A stretch of 64,000 bases of DNA from Pseudalgibacter alginicilyticus (GCF_001310225.1 NZ_CP012898.1:558001-622000), one strand, 5' to 3'; shown: positions 35,163 to 47,350, counted from the stretch's first letter. A program made the numbers and translations. The notes: a model not told the origin generated them from the sequence alone.

Positions 35163-35313
35163 GATTATGAGTGCTAAAAATTTATATAAAACTAAAAAGA
35201 AGCTAAAGATAAATAGATTTTTGGCGTTATTTTTGCAAATATATTCTGAATCAGAAAAAAGTCTTTTCTGTGAAAAATATCGTATATTATTGAATAAACT
35301 AAAATTAAAATTT

Positions 35314-35805
35314 ATGAAAAAATTATTTTTATTAGCCATGGCTTTCGTCGGATTCTCATTCATTTCTAATGCTCAAGACATTGCAGACAATGCCATTGGT
35401 TTAAGATTAGGAGATAGCGATGGGTTTGGTGCCGAGGTATCTTACCAACGTGCTTTAGGAAGCAACAATCGTTTAGAAGCAGATTTAGGCTGGAGAAGTG
35501 GAAGTGATTACAATGGATTTAAATTAGCAGGATTATACCAATGGGTTTGGAATATCGATCAAGGATTTAATTGGTATGCAGGTGCTGGTGGCGGACTAGG
35601 GTCTTTTAGTTTTGATGTTCCTGGAGGAAAAGACATTTCAGACACCTTTGTTTTTGCTGCTGGTGATATAGGTATTGAATACAATTTTGATATTCCATTA
35701 TTATTATCATTGGATTTTAGACCAGAAATTGGTTTTGGCGATGATACTTATAACAACAACGATTTAGATTTTGATATTGCTTTAGGTATTCGTTACCAAT
35801 TCTAA
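35314..35805 (+). CDS. small outer-membrane beta-barrel protein
   Basis: A 163-residue protein with a Sec signal peptide (MKKLFLLAMAFVGFSFISNA, cleavage before QD) and eight or so amphipathic strands, ending LDFDIALGIRYQF with the C-terminal Phe of barrel proteins. It resembles OmpA-type or OmpW-sized barrels. The open frame reaches back to 35167, but the signal peptide fixes the start at 35314. A strong terminator follows 24 bases after the stop. Confidence 0.82.
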   Translation: MKKLFLLAMAFVGFSFISNAQDIADNAIGLRLGDSDGFGAEVSYQRALGSNNRLEADLGWRSGSDYNGFKLAGLYQWVWNIDQGFNWYAGAGGGLGSFSFDVPGGKDISDTFVFAAGDIGIEYNFDIPLLLSLDFRPEIGFGDDTYNNNDLDFDIALGIRYQF

Positions 35806-35828
35806 AACACCAAAATATAAATTTTTTT

Positions 35829-35857
35829 AAAAGCGCCTTAATTGAGGCGCTTTTTTT
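35829..35857 (+). terminator. rho-independent terminator of the outer-membrane protein gene
   Basis: AAGCGCCT and AGGCGCTT form a perfect stem around a six-base loop, flanked by AA and a run of seven T. Confidence 0.9.
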
Positions 35858-35989
35858 GTGCTATATTATTGTTTTCATTGATATGAAGTTCAAAAAAAAG
35901 AAACTTTTAAATATTTTTTTAAGCATGTAAAACCAATCAAAAAATAATATAATTTTACTTAAAATATCTATGGCATTTATGCGCTTACA

Positions 35990-37435
35990 ATGAACAAATT
36001 TATTGTTGTTAACCAACCAGAAGAATGGCGTTTTTCTATTGAAAATTTAACCATTATATCTTCACAAGACTACCTTACCAATCCAGAGTTTTCTTTACTA
36101 AAAAAAGCACGTATTTTTAACCTTTGCAAAGATTACTCCTACCAAAGTAAAGGATACTATGTATCACTTTTAGCAGAAGCAAGAGGACACATAGCTGTAC
36201 CAACCGTACAAAATATTGTAGACTTAAAAGACTTAAAGCTTGTTAAAATTGTTTCTGAAGAATTTGATGATATCATTCAGCAGAGTTTAAAAAACATTAA
36301 ATCACAAGATTTTATTTTAAGTATTTATTTTGGGCAGAACGTTGCTCAAAAATACAAAGGCCTGAGTACCATGTTTTACAAACATTTTCAAGTACCTTTT
36401 TTACGCATTAAATTCAATCATAATACTAAATGGCACATTCAAAGTATTAAAGCTATTTCACAATCTGAAATCCCATTAGATCACATAGAAAGTGTTCACA
36501 ATTTTGCAAATCAGTATTTTTCAAAAAAACGCTATGACACTCCTAAATTAACCACTTCAGATTTTGATTTGGCTATTTTAGTCAATCCGAATGACCCCGC
36601 TCCTCCAAGCAACCCCAAAGCATTAAAAAGGTTTATTGATCTTGCTGAAAAAATGAATATTTACGCTGAAATTATTGAGCCAAAGGATTTATCAAGATTA
36701 CCATCTTTCGATGCTCTTTTTATTAGACAAAGTACCGAAGTAAATAATGAAGCATACACCTTTGCCAGAAAAGCACAGCAGGAAGGTTTAGCGCTTATAG
36801 ATTACCCAAATGCTATTTTAAAATGTTGTAATAAAGTGTATATGGCTGAAGCATTAGAAAATGCTCATATTGACACTCCAAAAACCATTATTGTTCATAA
36901 AAACAACAAACATAAAGTTCTTGGTTTTACAGGGTTACCCTGTGTGTTAAAAGCTCCCGATTCTACCTTTTCGTTTGGTGTTAAAAAAGCAAAAACCAAA
37001 GAAGAATATCATGCTTTAGTTTCTGAAATGCTTAAAGAATCTGATTTGGTTATCGCTCAAGAGTTTTGCCCTTCAGATTTTGATTGGCGTATTGGTATTA
37101 TTGATGACAAACCCTTTTTTGCTTGCAAATACTACATGGCCAAAGGACATTGGCAAATTTATAATTGGAGTGCCAAAGACAAAGACGATCAAGACGGGAA
37201 TGCAGATTGTTTAGCTATAGAAAAAGTGCCTAAAAAAGTTTTAAATATGGCGTTAAAATCTGCCAAACTTATGGGAAAAGGACTTTATGGCATTGATATA
37301 AAGGTAGTTAACAACAAACCTATGGTGATTGAAATTAACGATAACCCAAATATTGATTTTGGTGTAGAAGATGCCTTTTATGGCGATTTGGTATATCAAG
37401 ACATTTTAATGGCACTAAAAAAACGATTGGAATAA
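35990..37435 (+). CDS. RimK-like ATP-grasp ligase with N-terminal RLAN domain
   Basis: A 481-residue cytoplasmic ligase. Residues 1-195 are the RLAN domain that precedes ATP-grasp in this subfamily (EARGHIAVPTVQNIVDL, SIYFGQNVAQKYKGLSTMFYKHFQVPFLRIKF). Residues 200-480 form the RimK-type ATP-grasp, with LFIRQSTEV, KAPDSTFSFGVKKA for ATP and VIEINDNPNIDFGVED for metal. Such enzymes join an amino acid to a carboxylate or peptide end. One base after its stop the GCS2 ligase begins, and then an N-formylglutamate amidohydrolase-like gene: a compact peptide-metabolite cassette. Confidence 0.88.
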   Translation: MNKFIVVNQPEEWRFSIENLTIISSQDYLTNPEFSLLKKARIFNLCKDYSYQSKGYYVSLLAEARGHIAVPTVQNIVDLKDLKLVKIVSEEFDDIIQQSLKNIKSQDFILSIYFGQNVAQKYKGLSTMFYKHFQVPFLRIKFNHNTKWHIQSIKAISQSEIPLDHIESVHNFANQYFSKKRYDTPKLTTSDFDLAILVNPNDPAPPSNPKALKRFIDLAEKMNIYAEIIEPKDLSRLPSFDALFIRQSTEVNNEAYTFARKAQQEGLALIDYPNAILKCCNKVYMAEALENAHIDTPKTIIVHKNNKHKVLGFTGLPCVLKAPDSTFSFGVKKAKTKEEYHALVSEMLKESDLVIAQEFCPSDFDWRIGIIDDKPFFACKYYMAKGHWQIYNWSAKDKDDQDGNADCLAIEKVPKKVLNMALKSAKLMGKGLYGIDIKVVNNKPMVIEINDNPNIDFGVEDAFYGDLVYQDILMALKKRLE

Positions 37436-37436
37436 C

Positions 37437-38663
37437 ATGCGTAAAAAATATCATTTATTTGACGTTATTGGAATAGAACTTGAATATATGCTCGTTTCTA
37501 AAACAACCCTAAAAATAACACCTTTTGTTGATACGCTTCTAACCATAAAAAATGGAGAACTAACATCAGATATTGAAAACGGAAGGATTGCCTGGAGCAA
37601 TGAACTTGTGGGACATGTTGTGGAATTAAAAACAAATGGCCCTACTAAAAATTTAAATGCATTATCAGAATTATTTCATCAAAACATTATTGAAATCAAT
37701 ACTATCTTAAAGCCATTAAATGCACAATTACTTCCCACAGCTTCACACCCTTTAATGAACCCTATAACAGACACAGAATTATGGAAACACAGTTATAGCG
37801 AAGTGTATGAACTATATAATCGAATATTTAATTGTCAAGGCCATGGTTGGAGCAATGTGCAAAGCACACATATAAATCTGCCTTTTTATGATGATGCAGA
37901 ATTTGAAAAATTGCATGCGGCTATTAGAATTCTCCTACCTTTAATTCCTGGTTTATGTGCTAGCTCTCCTATTCTCGAAGGAAAAGAAACTGGATTCAAA
38001 GATACCCGATTGGAATACTATAAGAATAATCAAAAGAAAATTCCTGAACTTACAGGTTCTATTATTCCAGAGAAAATATTTAGTAAAAAAGAATATTATA
38101 CCAACATTTTTGAACCTATAAATAAAGCCATCAAATCATATGACACAAACAACATTTTAAATCACCATTTTTTAAACTCCAGAGGTGCCATTGCCCGTTT
38201 TGACAGAAATGCTATTGAAATACGATTGGTAGATATCCAAGAATGTCCTAAAGCAGATATTGCTATATGCAACCTTATTGTTGAAACCTTAAAATTGTTG
38301 ATCTATGAAAAATTATCACCCCTATCGAATCAAAAAAAATGGCATGAAAACCACTTATTTGACATATTAAATGCAACAATCAAAGATGGTGAACAACATC
38401 TTATTTTAAATTTAGAGTATTTAAAATTATTTGGAATTGAAAAAGCTGTTAATGTTCAAAACATCTGGAAACATTTATATGAATTAGCAAAACCTACTAT
38501 GGATAAATCTCACTATGAAGCCATTGATTTAATTTTAAACAAAGGCACTTTAGCAACACGTATTTTAAACGCAGTTAAAGGAGATTTTTCAGAATTAAAT
38601 ATTATAAAAATTTATAACCAATTAGCAAATTGTCTGCAAGAAAACACCCTGTTTCCATCATGA
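37437..38663 (+). CDS. GCS2-family glutamate-cysteine-ligase-like carboxylate-amine ligase
   Basis: A 408-residue ligase of the GCS2 fold. The ATP/metal site begins with GIELEYMLVS (12-21), HGWSNVQSTHINLPF carries the conserved His-Asn pair, and AIARFDRNAIEIRLVDIQECP is the C-terminal metal/substrate segment. Members couple glutamate or another acid to an amine through an acyl phosphate. Placed between an RLAN-ATP-grasp gene and an amidohydrolase gene, with overlap to the latter (ATGA), it probably makes a first amide bond of an unknown small compound rather than ordinary glutathione; no glutathione synthetase is near. Confidence 0.87.
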   Translation: MRKKYHLFDVIGIELEYMLVSKTTLKITPFVDTLLTIKNGELTSDIENGRIAWSNELVGHVVELKTNGPTKNLNALSELFHQNIIEINTILKPLNAQLLPTASHPLMNPITDTELWKHSYSEVYELYNRIFNCQGHGWSNVQSTHINLPFYDDAEFEKLHAAIRILLPLIPGLCASSPILEGKETGFKDTRLEYYKNNQKKIPELTGSIIPEKIFSKKEYYTNIFEPINKAIKSYDTNNILNHHFLNSRGAIARFDRNAIEIRLVDIQECPKADIAICNLIVETLKLLIYEKLSPLSNQKKWHENHLFDILNATIKDGEQHLILNLEYLKLFGIEKAVNVQNIWKHLYELAKPTMDKSHYEAIDLILNKGTLATRILNAVKGDFSELNIIKIYNQLANCLQENTLFPS

Positions 38664-39352
38664 AACTAATAATTACTTGCGAACACGGAGGCAATCATAT
38701 TCCTGAAAAGTACCTTTCTTTTTTCAAAAATGCAGAAAACACATTATGTTCACATCAAGGATATGATTTAGGTGCTCTAAATATTTTTCAAAAACTAAAA
38801 CCGCTTTCAAATTATTCAAAATACAGTAAAACAAGTCGATTATTGATTGAATTAAATCGTTCATTACACCATCCTAATGTGTTTTCAAAATTCACAAAAC
38901 AATTATCAAAAACAGAAAAAAACACCATAATAAAAACGTATTATGAACCATATAGGAACAACATTGAATCTAAAATAATCAGCTATTTAAATACCAATCA
39001 ACGAGTTGTTCATATATCTATTCATTCTTTTACCCCCGTTTTAAATAAAATGGAAAGAAATTGCGATATCGGTTTACTATTCGACACTTCTAAAAAAGAA
39101 GAAAAGTTTTTTTGCAAACAGTTTAAAAGCATTTTAAAAGAACAGGATTCAAACTTCACTATTCGATATAATTATCCTTATTTAGGCAAAGCTGATGGTT
39201 TTACCTCATATTTACGTAAAAAATTCCCTGAGAACTATTTAGGTATCGAATTAGAAGTTAATCAAAAATTCTCGAATCATAATACTATGAATCACAACCT
39301 GAAAACCGTACTTTATAACACTTTAAAGGAGGTTGTTTATAAGCATCAGTAA
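38660..39352 (+). CDS. N-formylglutamate amidohydrolase-like zinc hydrolase
   Basis: A 230-residue enzyme of the N-formylglutamate amidohydrolase fold. It begins MKLIITCEHGGNHIPEKY, whose Glu-His pair is the first metal motif; RVVHISIHSFTPV supplies the His of the second, and YLGIELEVNQKF the later acidic site. A longer frame begins at 38630, but the ATG at 38660 overlaps the GCS2 stop as ATGA and gives the normal family start. Since the two upstream genes make amide bonds, it may process or recycle the product. Confidence 0.87.
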   Translation: MKLIITCEHGGNHIPEKYLSFFKNAENTLCSHQGYDLGALNIFQKLKPLSNYSKYSKTSRLLIELNRSLHHPNVFSKFTKQLSKTEKNTIIKTYYEPYRNNIESKIISYLNTNQRVVHISIHSFTPVLNKMERNCDIGLLFDTSKKEEKFFCKQFKSILKEQDSNFTIRYNYPYLGKADGFTSYLRKKFPENYLGIELEVNQKFSNHNTMNHNLKTVLYNTLKEVVYKHQ

Positions 39353-39437
39353 AAAAATTAGATTCAATACAAAACACTGTTCATTACGATGTAGCTCCAA
39401 TATATTTAGTACTTTTACGTGCTTAAAAAATTAAAAT

Positions 39438-40256
39438 ATGTCAACAGCTAAAAAAGAATATAAACGTATTACTGTAAAAACTTTAGTGGATATGAAAGCC
39501 AACGGCGAAAAAATATCCATGCTTACCGCTTATGATTATACCATGGCAAAAATTGTAGACGGCGCTGGCATTGACATTATTTTGGTAGGCGATTCTGCAA
39601 GTAATGTTATGGCGGGTCACGAAACAACATTGCCAATTACTTTAGATCAAATGATTTACCATGCATCTTCGGTAGTTCGGGCTATAGACCGCGCATTAGT
39701 TGTTGTAGATTTACCCTTTGGCAGTTATCAAAGTGACCCTAAGGAAGCCTTACGTTCTGCTATTAGAATCATGAAAGAAAGTGGTGCACATTCTGTTAAA
39801 ATGGAAGGCGGTAAAGAAATTAAAGAATCCATTAAACGCATTTTAAATGCAGGAATTCCTGTTATGGGACATTTAGGTTTAACGCCACAATCTATATATA
39901 AATTTGGAACTTACACGGTTCGGGCTAAAGAAGAGCAAGAAGCTTTAAATTTAATTGAAGACGCTCAAATGTTAGAACGCATTGGTTGTTTTGGAATTGT
40001 ACTTGAAAAAATTCCTGCTAAACTTGCTAAAAAAGTTGCTGAAAGTGTAAGTATCCCCATTATTGGTATTGGTGCTGGAAATGGTGTAGACGGACAAGTT
40101 TTAGTACTCCATGATATGTTAGGAATGACCCACGAATTCAATCCGCGTTTTTTACGTCGATATTTAAATTTATATGAAGACATGACTAAAGCTATATCAA
40201 AATATGTAGATGATGTAAAAAGCTTGGAATTCCCTAATGATAATGAGCAATATTAA
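39438..40256 (+). CDS. panB: 3-methyl-2-oxobutanoate hydroxymethyltransferase
   Basis: A 272-residue class II aldolase-like enzyme that adds a hydroxymethyl group from methylene-THF to 2-oxoisovalerate, the first committed step to pantothenate and CoA. Signatures: [53 protein letters not shown] and [21 protein letters not shown]. The length is normal. The other pan genes are not in the window. The RluA-type gene follows after 132 bases. Confidence 0.97.
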   Translation: MSTAKKEYKRITVKTLVDMKANGEKISMLTAYDYTMAKIVDGAGIDIILVGDSASNVMAGHETTLPITLDQMIYHASSVVRAIDRALVVVDLPFGSYQSDPKEALRSAIRIMKESGAHSVKMEGGKEIKESIKRILNAGIPVMGHLGLTPQSIYKFGTYTVRAKEEQEALNLIEDAQMLERIGCFGIVLEKIPAKLAKKVAESVSIPIIGIGAGNGVDGQVLVLHDMLGMTHEFNPRFLRRYLNLYEDMTKAISKYVDDVKSLEFPNDNEQY

Positions 40257-40388
40257 TTTTAGAATCTCAAAGTTTATTTCTTTCCAAAGTGATTATAGAG
40301 ACATCTAAATTTAAAAAATTAAACACTATATAGATTTGAATAAATCATTCATATGATTTAAAGATTCTAACATTACAATTAACGAAAC

Positions 40389-41084
40389 ATGTCTAAGGTT
40401 TTATCTAACAAATCAAATCTCCAAGTTCTTTATGAAGACAATCATATTATAATTATAAACAAACGTGCAGGTGATATTGTGCAAGGAGACAAAACAGGTG
40501 ACAAACCTTTAAGTGATGTGGTTAAGGAATACATAGCTGAAAAGTATAATAAACCCGGCAATGTGTATTTAGGTGTGGTACATCGATTGGACCGCCCTAC
40601 TACAGGTATTGTGGTTTTTGCACGAACTAGTAAAGTTTTGCCTCGTTTAAATGCTTTGTTTGTTTCTAAAAACATTCATAAAACCTATTGGGCAGTTGTT
40701 AAAAATAAACCACCAAAAACTGAAGACAAACTCATTCATTGGTTAAAAAAGAACCCTAAAAACAATAAATCTACAGCACATACAAAAGAAATAAAAGATA
40801 GCAAAAAAGCGATTCTTCACTATAAAACAATAAATAAATTAGACAATTATTATTTGTTGGAAGTTAATTTAGAAACTGGCAGGCATCATCAAATAAGATC
40901 ACAACTATCAAATATTGGTTGCACTATAAAAGGTGATTTAAAATATGGTTTTAATAGAAGTAATCCCGATGCTAGTATTCATTTACACGCAAGACATATT
41001 GCATTTGAACATCCCGTTAAAAAAGAGCCCATCAAAATTTCTGCTCCGCCTCCAAAAGACCCAATTTGGAATGCTTGTTTATAA
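40389..41084 (+). CDS. RluA-family pseudouridine synthase
   Basis: A 231-residue RNA-modifying enzyme. The catalytic Asp68 lies in VVHRLDRPTTGIVVFART, the invariant RluA motif, and LETGRHHQIRSQLSNIGC and LHARHIAFEHP are the later conserved parts. There is no N-terminal S4 domain. Which uridine of rRNA or tRNA it modifies cannot be read from sequence. Confidence 0.93.
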   Translation: MSKVLSNKSNLQVLYEDNHIIIINKRAGDIVQGDKTGDKPLSDVVKEYIAEKYNKPGNVYLGVVHRLDRPTTGIVVFARTSKVLPRLNALFVSKNIHKTYWAVVKNKPPKTEDKLIHWLKKNPKNNKSTAHTKEIKDSKKAILHYKTINKLDNYYLLEVNLETGRHHQIRSQLSNIGCTIKGDLKYGFNRSNPDASIHLHARHIAFEHPVKKEPIKISAPPPKDPIWNACL

Positions 41085-41275
41085 CAATTTGGAAGTACTG
41101 AAAAGCTAGATGTAATTATATGGATTAAATTTCATCAAAATTACCCCCTAATCATTTTATATTTATTAGACATTTTTACTTTAATCTACAAATCCTTATA
41201 AAAAACAAGCAATTAGTCCTTGTATTTGCAGAATACTAATCAAAATCGTAACATTACAAATCTTAAAAATGTTGT

Positions 41276-42745
41276 ATGGAAGACGAGAATAACCATTCCA
41301 AAATAAAAACTGACACTAAAAAAACAATTAAAAACAGAGAATTAAACATATGGGAAGCGCTAATTCCTGTTTTTATTTTAATAAGCTTACTCGCGTTTAA
41401 TATATTTTTTGTTGAAGACCAAGAATGGTTAGGCACATATACCATCCAAATTTTATTACTTTTTAGCGGATTTACTGCCATTGTAATTGGTTTTTTTAAT
41501 AAAGTACCGTCTTCAAGAGTCATAGCAGAAATATGGGAAAACTTAAAAAGTGTTTTTACTCCTATTTTAATTCTGTTTTTAGTTGGTGCATTAGCTGGTA
41601 TTTGGTTAGTTAGCGGCATCATACCTACCATGATTTATTATGGCTTACAGGTATTAAATCCAAGCATATTTCTGCCAGCATGTGTTATTATTTGTTCTAT
41701 TATATCTATTGCAACAGGAAGCTCTTGGACTACGTCTGCAACCGTAGGAATAGCATTAATTGGTATTGGATCTGTATTGGGAATTCATACTGGTATGATT
41801 GCCGGTGCCGTTATTTCAGGTGCATATTTTGGAGACAAAATGTCTCCTTTAAGCGATACAACCAATTTAGCACCCGCCATTGCTGAAACAGATTTATTTA
41901 CCCATATTAGGTATATGTCTATTACAACAGTTCCAACAATTATAGTAACACTTATAGTGTTTTCTCTGTTAAGTGTTTTTATCGAAACATCAGGAAATGT
42001 AGATATTACAGATTTGTTAAATTCAATAAAAAACACCTTCAATATATCTCCTTGGCTGTTTTTAGTCCCCATTGCTGTAGTCGTTCTTATTTTATTAAAA
42101 ACCAAACCCCTTATTGCTTTAAGTACGGGAGTTATTGGGGCTATTATTTTTGCTTATATTTTTCAACCTGAATTATTAACAAAATTAGGAGACTCAAAAC
42201 TTGATTCTATAGTTTCATCTATATTTAGTGATACTCAAATAGAAACGGACAATGAAAAACTTTACGATCTCTTTTCTTCAGGAGGTATGAAAGGTATGTT
42301 ATGGACCATATATCTTGTAGTTTGCGCCATGATTTTTGGAGGTATTATGGATGGCATTGGAGCATTGGCCAGAATAACCAAATCTTTATTATCAATAGCA
42401 TCTTCTGTTTTTGGATTATTTAGTAGTACAGTTATTAGTTGTATTGGTTTAAATATTATAGCCTCAGACCAATATTTAGCCATTGTTATACCTGGAAAAA
42501 TGTTTAAAAAAGCATATAAAGATAAAGGGTTAGCACCTCAAAACTTAAGTAGAACCTTAGAAGATTCTGGTACAGTAACATCTGTTTTAATACCTTGGAA
42601 TGGCTGTGGAGCTTATCAGTCAGGTGTATTGGGTGTAAGTGTAAGTGAGTATTTTGTCTTTGCCATATTTAATTGGTTAAGCCCTATCATGACTCTTATT
42701 TTTGCAGCCTTTTCAATAAAAATTAAGCAAATCTCTTCGAAATAA
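41276..42745 (+). CDS. nhaC: NhaC-type Na+/H+ antiporter
   Basis: A 489-residue inner-membrane carrier with about eleven helices. The core shows GSSWTTSATVGIALIGIG, GAVISGAYFGDKMSPLSDTTNLAPA and, late, EDSGTVTSVLIPWNGCGAYQSGVLGV, which are the repeated hairpin and helix-break motifs of NhaC. It expels sodium in exchange for protons, in keeping with a saline habitat. A hydrophilic segment lies around residues 300-340. The first ATG (41276) gives a 25-residue polar N terminus before the first helix. Confidence 0.92.
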   Translation: MEDENNHSKIKTDTKKTIKNRELNIWEALIPVFILISLLAFNIFFVEDQEWLGTYTIQILLLFSGFTAIVIGFFNKVPSSRVIAEIWENLKSVFTPILILFLVGALAGIWLVSGIIPTMIYYGLQVLNPSIFLPACVIICSIISIATGSSWTTSATVGIALIGIGSVLGIHTGMIAGAVISGAYFGDKMSPLSDTTNLAPAIAETDLFTHIRYMSITTVPTIIVTLIVFSLLSVFIETSGNVDITDLLNSIKNTFNISPWLFLVPIAVVVLILLKTKPLIALSTGVIGAIIFAYIFQPELLTKLGDSKLDSIVSSIFSDTQIETDNEKLYDLFSSGGMKGMLWTIYLVVCAMIFGGIMDGIGALARITKSLLSIASSVFGLFSSTVISCIGLNIIASDQYLAIVIPGKMFKKAYKDKGLAPQNLSRTLEDSGTVTSVLIPWNGCGAYQSGVLGVSVSEYFVFAIFNWLSPIMTLIFAAFSIKIKQISSK

Positions 42746-42841
42746 ATTTAAATTATCTTTATTCAAGTTTGTCATAAATAAAATTTATTAAAACATAAAT
42801 AATTAAGATTTTGTTTTTATCCCAAATCGCCCTTTGAATAT

Positions 42842-42849
42842 TATATTTG
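42842..42849 (+). promoter_or_regulatory. -7 box of the ahpC promoter (TATATTTG)
   Basis: Exact TAnnTTTG match 39 bases before the ahpC start. A TTTG at the proper upstream distance is not evident, so an activator may be needed. Confidence 0.5.
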
Positions 42850-42888
42850 CTGTATTAAAAATAACAGTAACATATAAATAAAAAACAC

Positions 42889-43527
42889 ATGGCATTAGTA
42901 GGAAAAAAATTCCCAGATTTAAACGTTGACGCAATGAATGATATGGGCGATACTTTTAAAGTAAACGTTCTTGAAGAAGCAGTTAACAAAAAGAAAAAAG
43001 TAGTATTGTTTTGGTACCCAAAGGATTTTACTTTTGTATGTCCAACAGAGTTACATGCATTTCAAGCTGCATTACCAGAATTCGAAAAACGCAACACTAT
43101 TGTGATTGGAGCGTCTTGTGATACTCCAGAAGTACACTTTGCATGGTTAAGCCAAGCTAAAGATAATGGAGGTATTGAAGGCGTAACCTACCCAATTTTG
43201 GCAGACAGCAACAGAAATCTATCAAGTATTTTAGGCATTTTAGATATCACTAACGAAAAATTTGACGAAGAAACTGGAACAGTTCAAGTTGAAGGAGATA
43301 ACGTTACTTACAGAGCTACTTATATTATTGATGAAGACGGTATTGTACAACACGAAAGTATCAATAATATGCCTTTAGGTAGAAATGTTGGAGAATATAT
43401 TCGTTTGGTTGATGCCTTAACTCATGTTCAAGAAAAAGGTGAAGTTTGCCCTGCAAATTGGGAAGAAGGCAAAGACGCAATGTCTCCAAATGCCAAAGGA
43501 ACAGCAGCATATTTAGCTTCTCATTAA
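42889..43527 (+). CDS. peroxiredoxin, typical two-cysteine (AhpC/Tsa type)
   Basis: A 212-residue peroxidase. The peroxidatic Cys51 is in FTFVCPTELHAF, and the resolving Cys187 is in KGEVCPANWEEG, with the YLASH tail. It detoxifies hydrogen peroxide and alkyl peroxides in the cytoplasm. Its reductant is plausibly the thioredoxin-like protein encoded next, since no ahpF is present. A strong hairpin follows its stop codon before the next gene. Confidence 0.95.
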   Translation: MALVGKKFPDLNVDAMNDMGDTFKVNVLEEAVNKKKKVVLFWYPKDFTFVCPTELHAFQAALPEFEKRNTIVIGASCDTPEVHFAWLSQAKDNGGIEGVTYPILADSNRNLSSILGILDITNEKFDEETGTVQVEGDNVTYRATYIIDEDGIVQHESINNMPLGRNVGEYIRLVDALTHVQEKGEVCPANWEEGKDAMSPNAKGTAAYLASH

Positions 43528-43541
43528 TTATAAACATTTTT

Positions 43542-43580
43542 AATAAACTTGTTAGGCTATCAAATCCTGACAAGTTTATT
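43542..43580 (+). other. intercistronic hairpin between ahpC and the thioredoxin gene
   Basis: AATAAACTTGTTAGG and CCTGACAAGTTTATT pair over 15 bases with one T-G wobble around a nine-base loop. It is followed by A-rich sequence rather than a T-run on the + strand, so it may stabilise or partly terminate the ahpC message, leaving less thioredoxin and DUF6952 transcript. Confidence 0.6.
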
Positions 43581-43600
43581 AAAACATAAAAAATAAAATT

Positions 43601-43909
43601 ATGGTAAATGAAATAGACCAAGATAATTTAGGCGAAATCATTTCTGATAATGACACTGTAATTGTTCAATATTCTGCTACATGGTGCGGAAATTGTAGAA
43701 TTATGAAACCTAAATTTAAAAAATTAGCTTCAGAAAATGAAAATGTTGTGTTTGTAATTGCGGATGCCGAAAAGTTTCCAGAATCAAGAAAACTTGCTAC
43801 GGTTGACAATTTACCAACATTTGCTACTTTTAAAAGTGGCAAATTTGTAAACCAAATACAAACCAATAAATTGGATGCTTTAAAAGAATTAGTTAGCGAA
43901 GTTTTATAA
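43601..43909 (+). CDS. thioredoxin-fold protein
   Basis: A 102-residue thioredoxin with the active site ATWCGNCRIMKP (Cys29 and Cys32, WCGNC instead of WCGPC) and the cis-Pro loop VDNLPTFATF. The changed CxxC centre suggests a partner-specific reductant, most simply for the peroxiredoxin just upstream. There is no signal peptide. Confidence 0.92.
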   Translation: MVNEIDQDNLGEIISDNDTVIVQYSATWCGNCRIMKPKFKKLASENENVVFVIADAEKFPESRKLATVDNLPTFATFKSGKFVNQIQTNKLDALKELVSEVL

Positions 43910-43956
43910 GGTTAGTAAGGGTTTTCATTTTTTCAAGAAACATAAAAAATATTAAT

Positions 43957-44214
43957 ATGAAATTACCAGTAATAAAACATCTAACGCAATTTATAGAGGA
44001 AAACGATGAAGATTTCGTTCTTGAAACCATTGAAACTTTAGAAGCTTTAACCGAAGTCTCATCTTTAAAAGATGAAGAATTAGATGTTATCGGAGAACTT
44101 ATTTCTAATATGTATGGTGCTATTGAAGTCAATAAAATGATAAAAGACGGTACTCCAACAAAAGAAGCTCTTAACAATTTCATGAAAAGGGTTTTAGGTT
44201 CAATTGATAAATAA
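43957..44214 (+). CDS. DUF6952 family small protein
   Basis: An 85-residue, acidic, all-helical protein (MKLPVIKHLTQFIEENDEDF, then DELDVIGELISNMYGAIEVN). I recognise it as the small family that follows ahpC and thioredoxin genes in flavobacteria (DUF6952). Function is unknown; the fixed neighbourhood points to peroxide defence, perhaps as a partner protein. It has no cysteine. Confidence 0.7.
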   Translation: MKLPVIKHLTQFIEENDEDFVLETIETLEALTEVSSLKDEELDVIGELISNMYGAIEVNKMIKDGTPTKEALNNFMKRVLGSIDK

Positions 44215-44232
44215 TCAAAAAGATAAGGTATT

Positions 44233-44273
44233 AAAAAAAGCCACTTTTCATAATTAGAAAAGTGGCTTTTTTT
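44233..44273. terminator. bidirectional terminator between the ahpC operon and katG
   Basis: AAAAAAAGCCACTTTTC and GAAAAGTGGCTTTTTTT form a perfect 17-base inverted repeat with a seven-base loop, with A and T runs on both sides, so it works for both converging operons. Confidence 0.92.
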
Positions 44274-44295
44274 GTTTACTTTAATTTTAAGTATA

Positions 44296-46846
<2,551 letters not shown>

Positions 46847-47350
46847 ATGGCTACAGTAACCTTAAAAGGAAATAAAATAGAAACATCTGGAAACTTACCT
46901 ACAATTGGAAGTGAGGCTCCTGATTTTAAATTAACAGCCACTGATTTATCTACTAAAACTTTAAGTGATTTTAAAGGAAGTAAAGTTGTTTTAAACATCT
47001 TTCCGAGTGTAGATACTGGTACATGTGCACAATCTGTTAGAGAGTTTAACAAAGAGGCAAGCGAATTAAAAAACACTAAAGTATTATGTATTTCTCGTGA
47101 TTTACCGTTTGCTCACGCTCGCTTTTGCGGATCTGAAGGTTTAGATAATGTCATAAGCCTATCAGACTTTAAAGATGGTAGTTTTGGAAAAACCTATGGC
47201 TTAGATTTTGTAACAGGGCCTTTAGAAACATTACATTCAAGAAGCGTAATTGTTTTAGATGAAAATGGTACTATAAAATATACAGAACAAGTTAGCGAAA
47301 CTGTTGACGAACCAAATTACAAAGCGGCACTTGAAGCTTTATCTAATTAA
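46847..47350 (+). CDS. tpx: thiol peroxidase
   Basis: A 167-residue peroxiredoxin of the Tpx group. The peroxidatic Cys60 is in PSVDTGTCAQSVREFN and the resolving Cys94 in ARFCGSEG, the same spacing as in E. coli Tpx. It reduces peroxides, preferring alkyl forms, with thioredoxin. The dgkA start codon directly abuts its stop codon, so the two are co-translated from one message. Confidence 0.96.
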   Translation: MATVTLKGNKIETSGNLPTIGSEAPDFKLTATDLSTKTLSDFKGSKVVLNIFPSVDTGTCAQSVREFNKEASELKNTKVLCISRDLPFAHARFCGSEGLDNVISLSDFKDGSFGKTYGLDFVTGPLETLHSRSVIVLDENGTIKYTEQVSETVDEPNYKAALEALSN

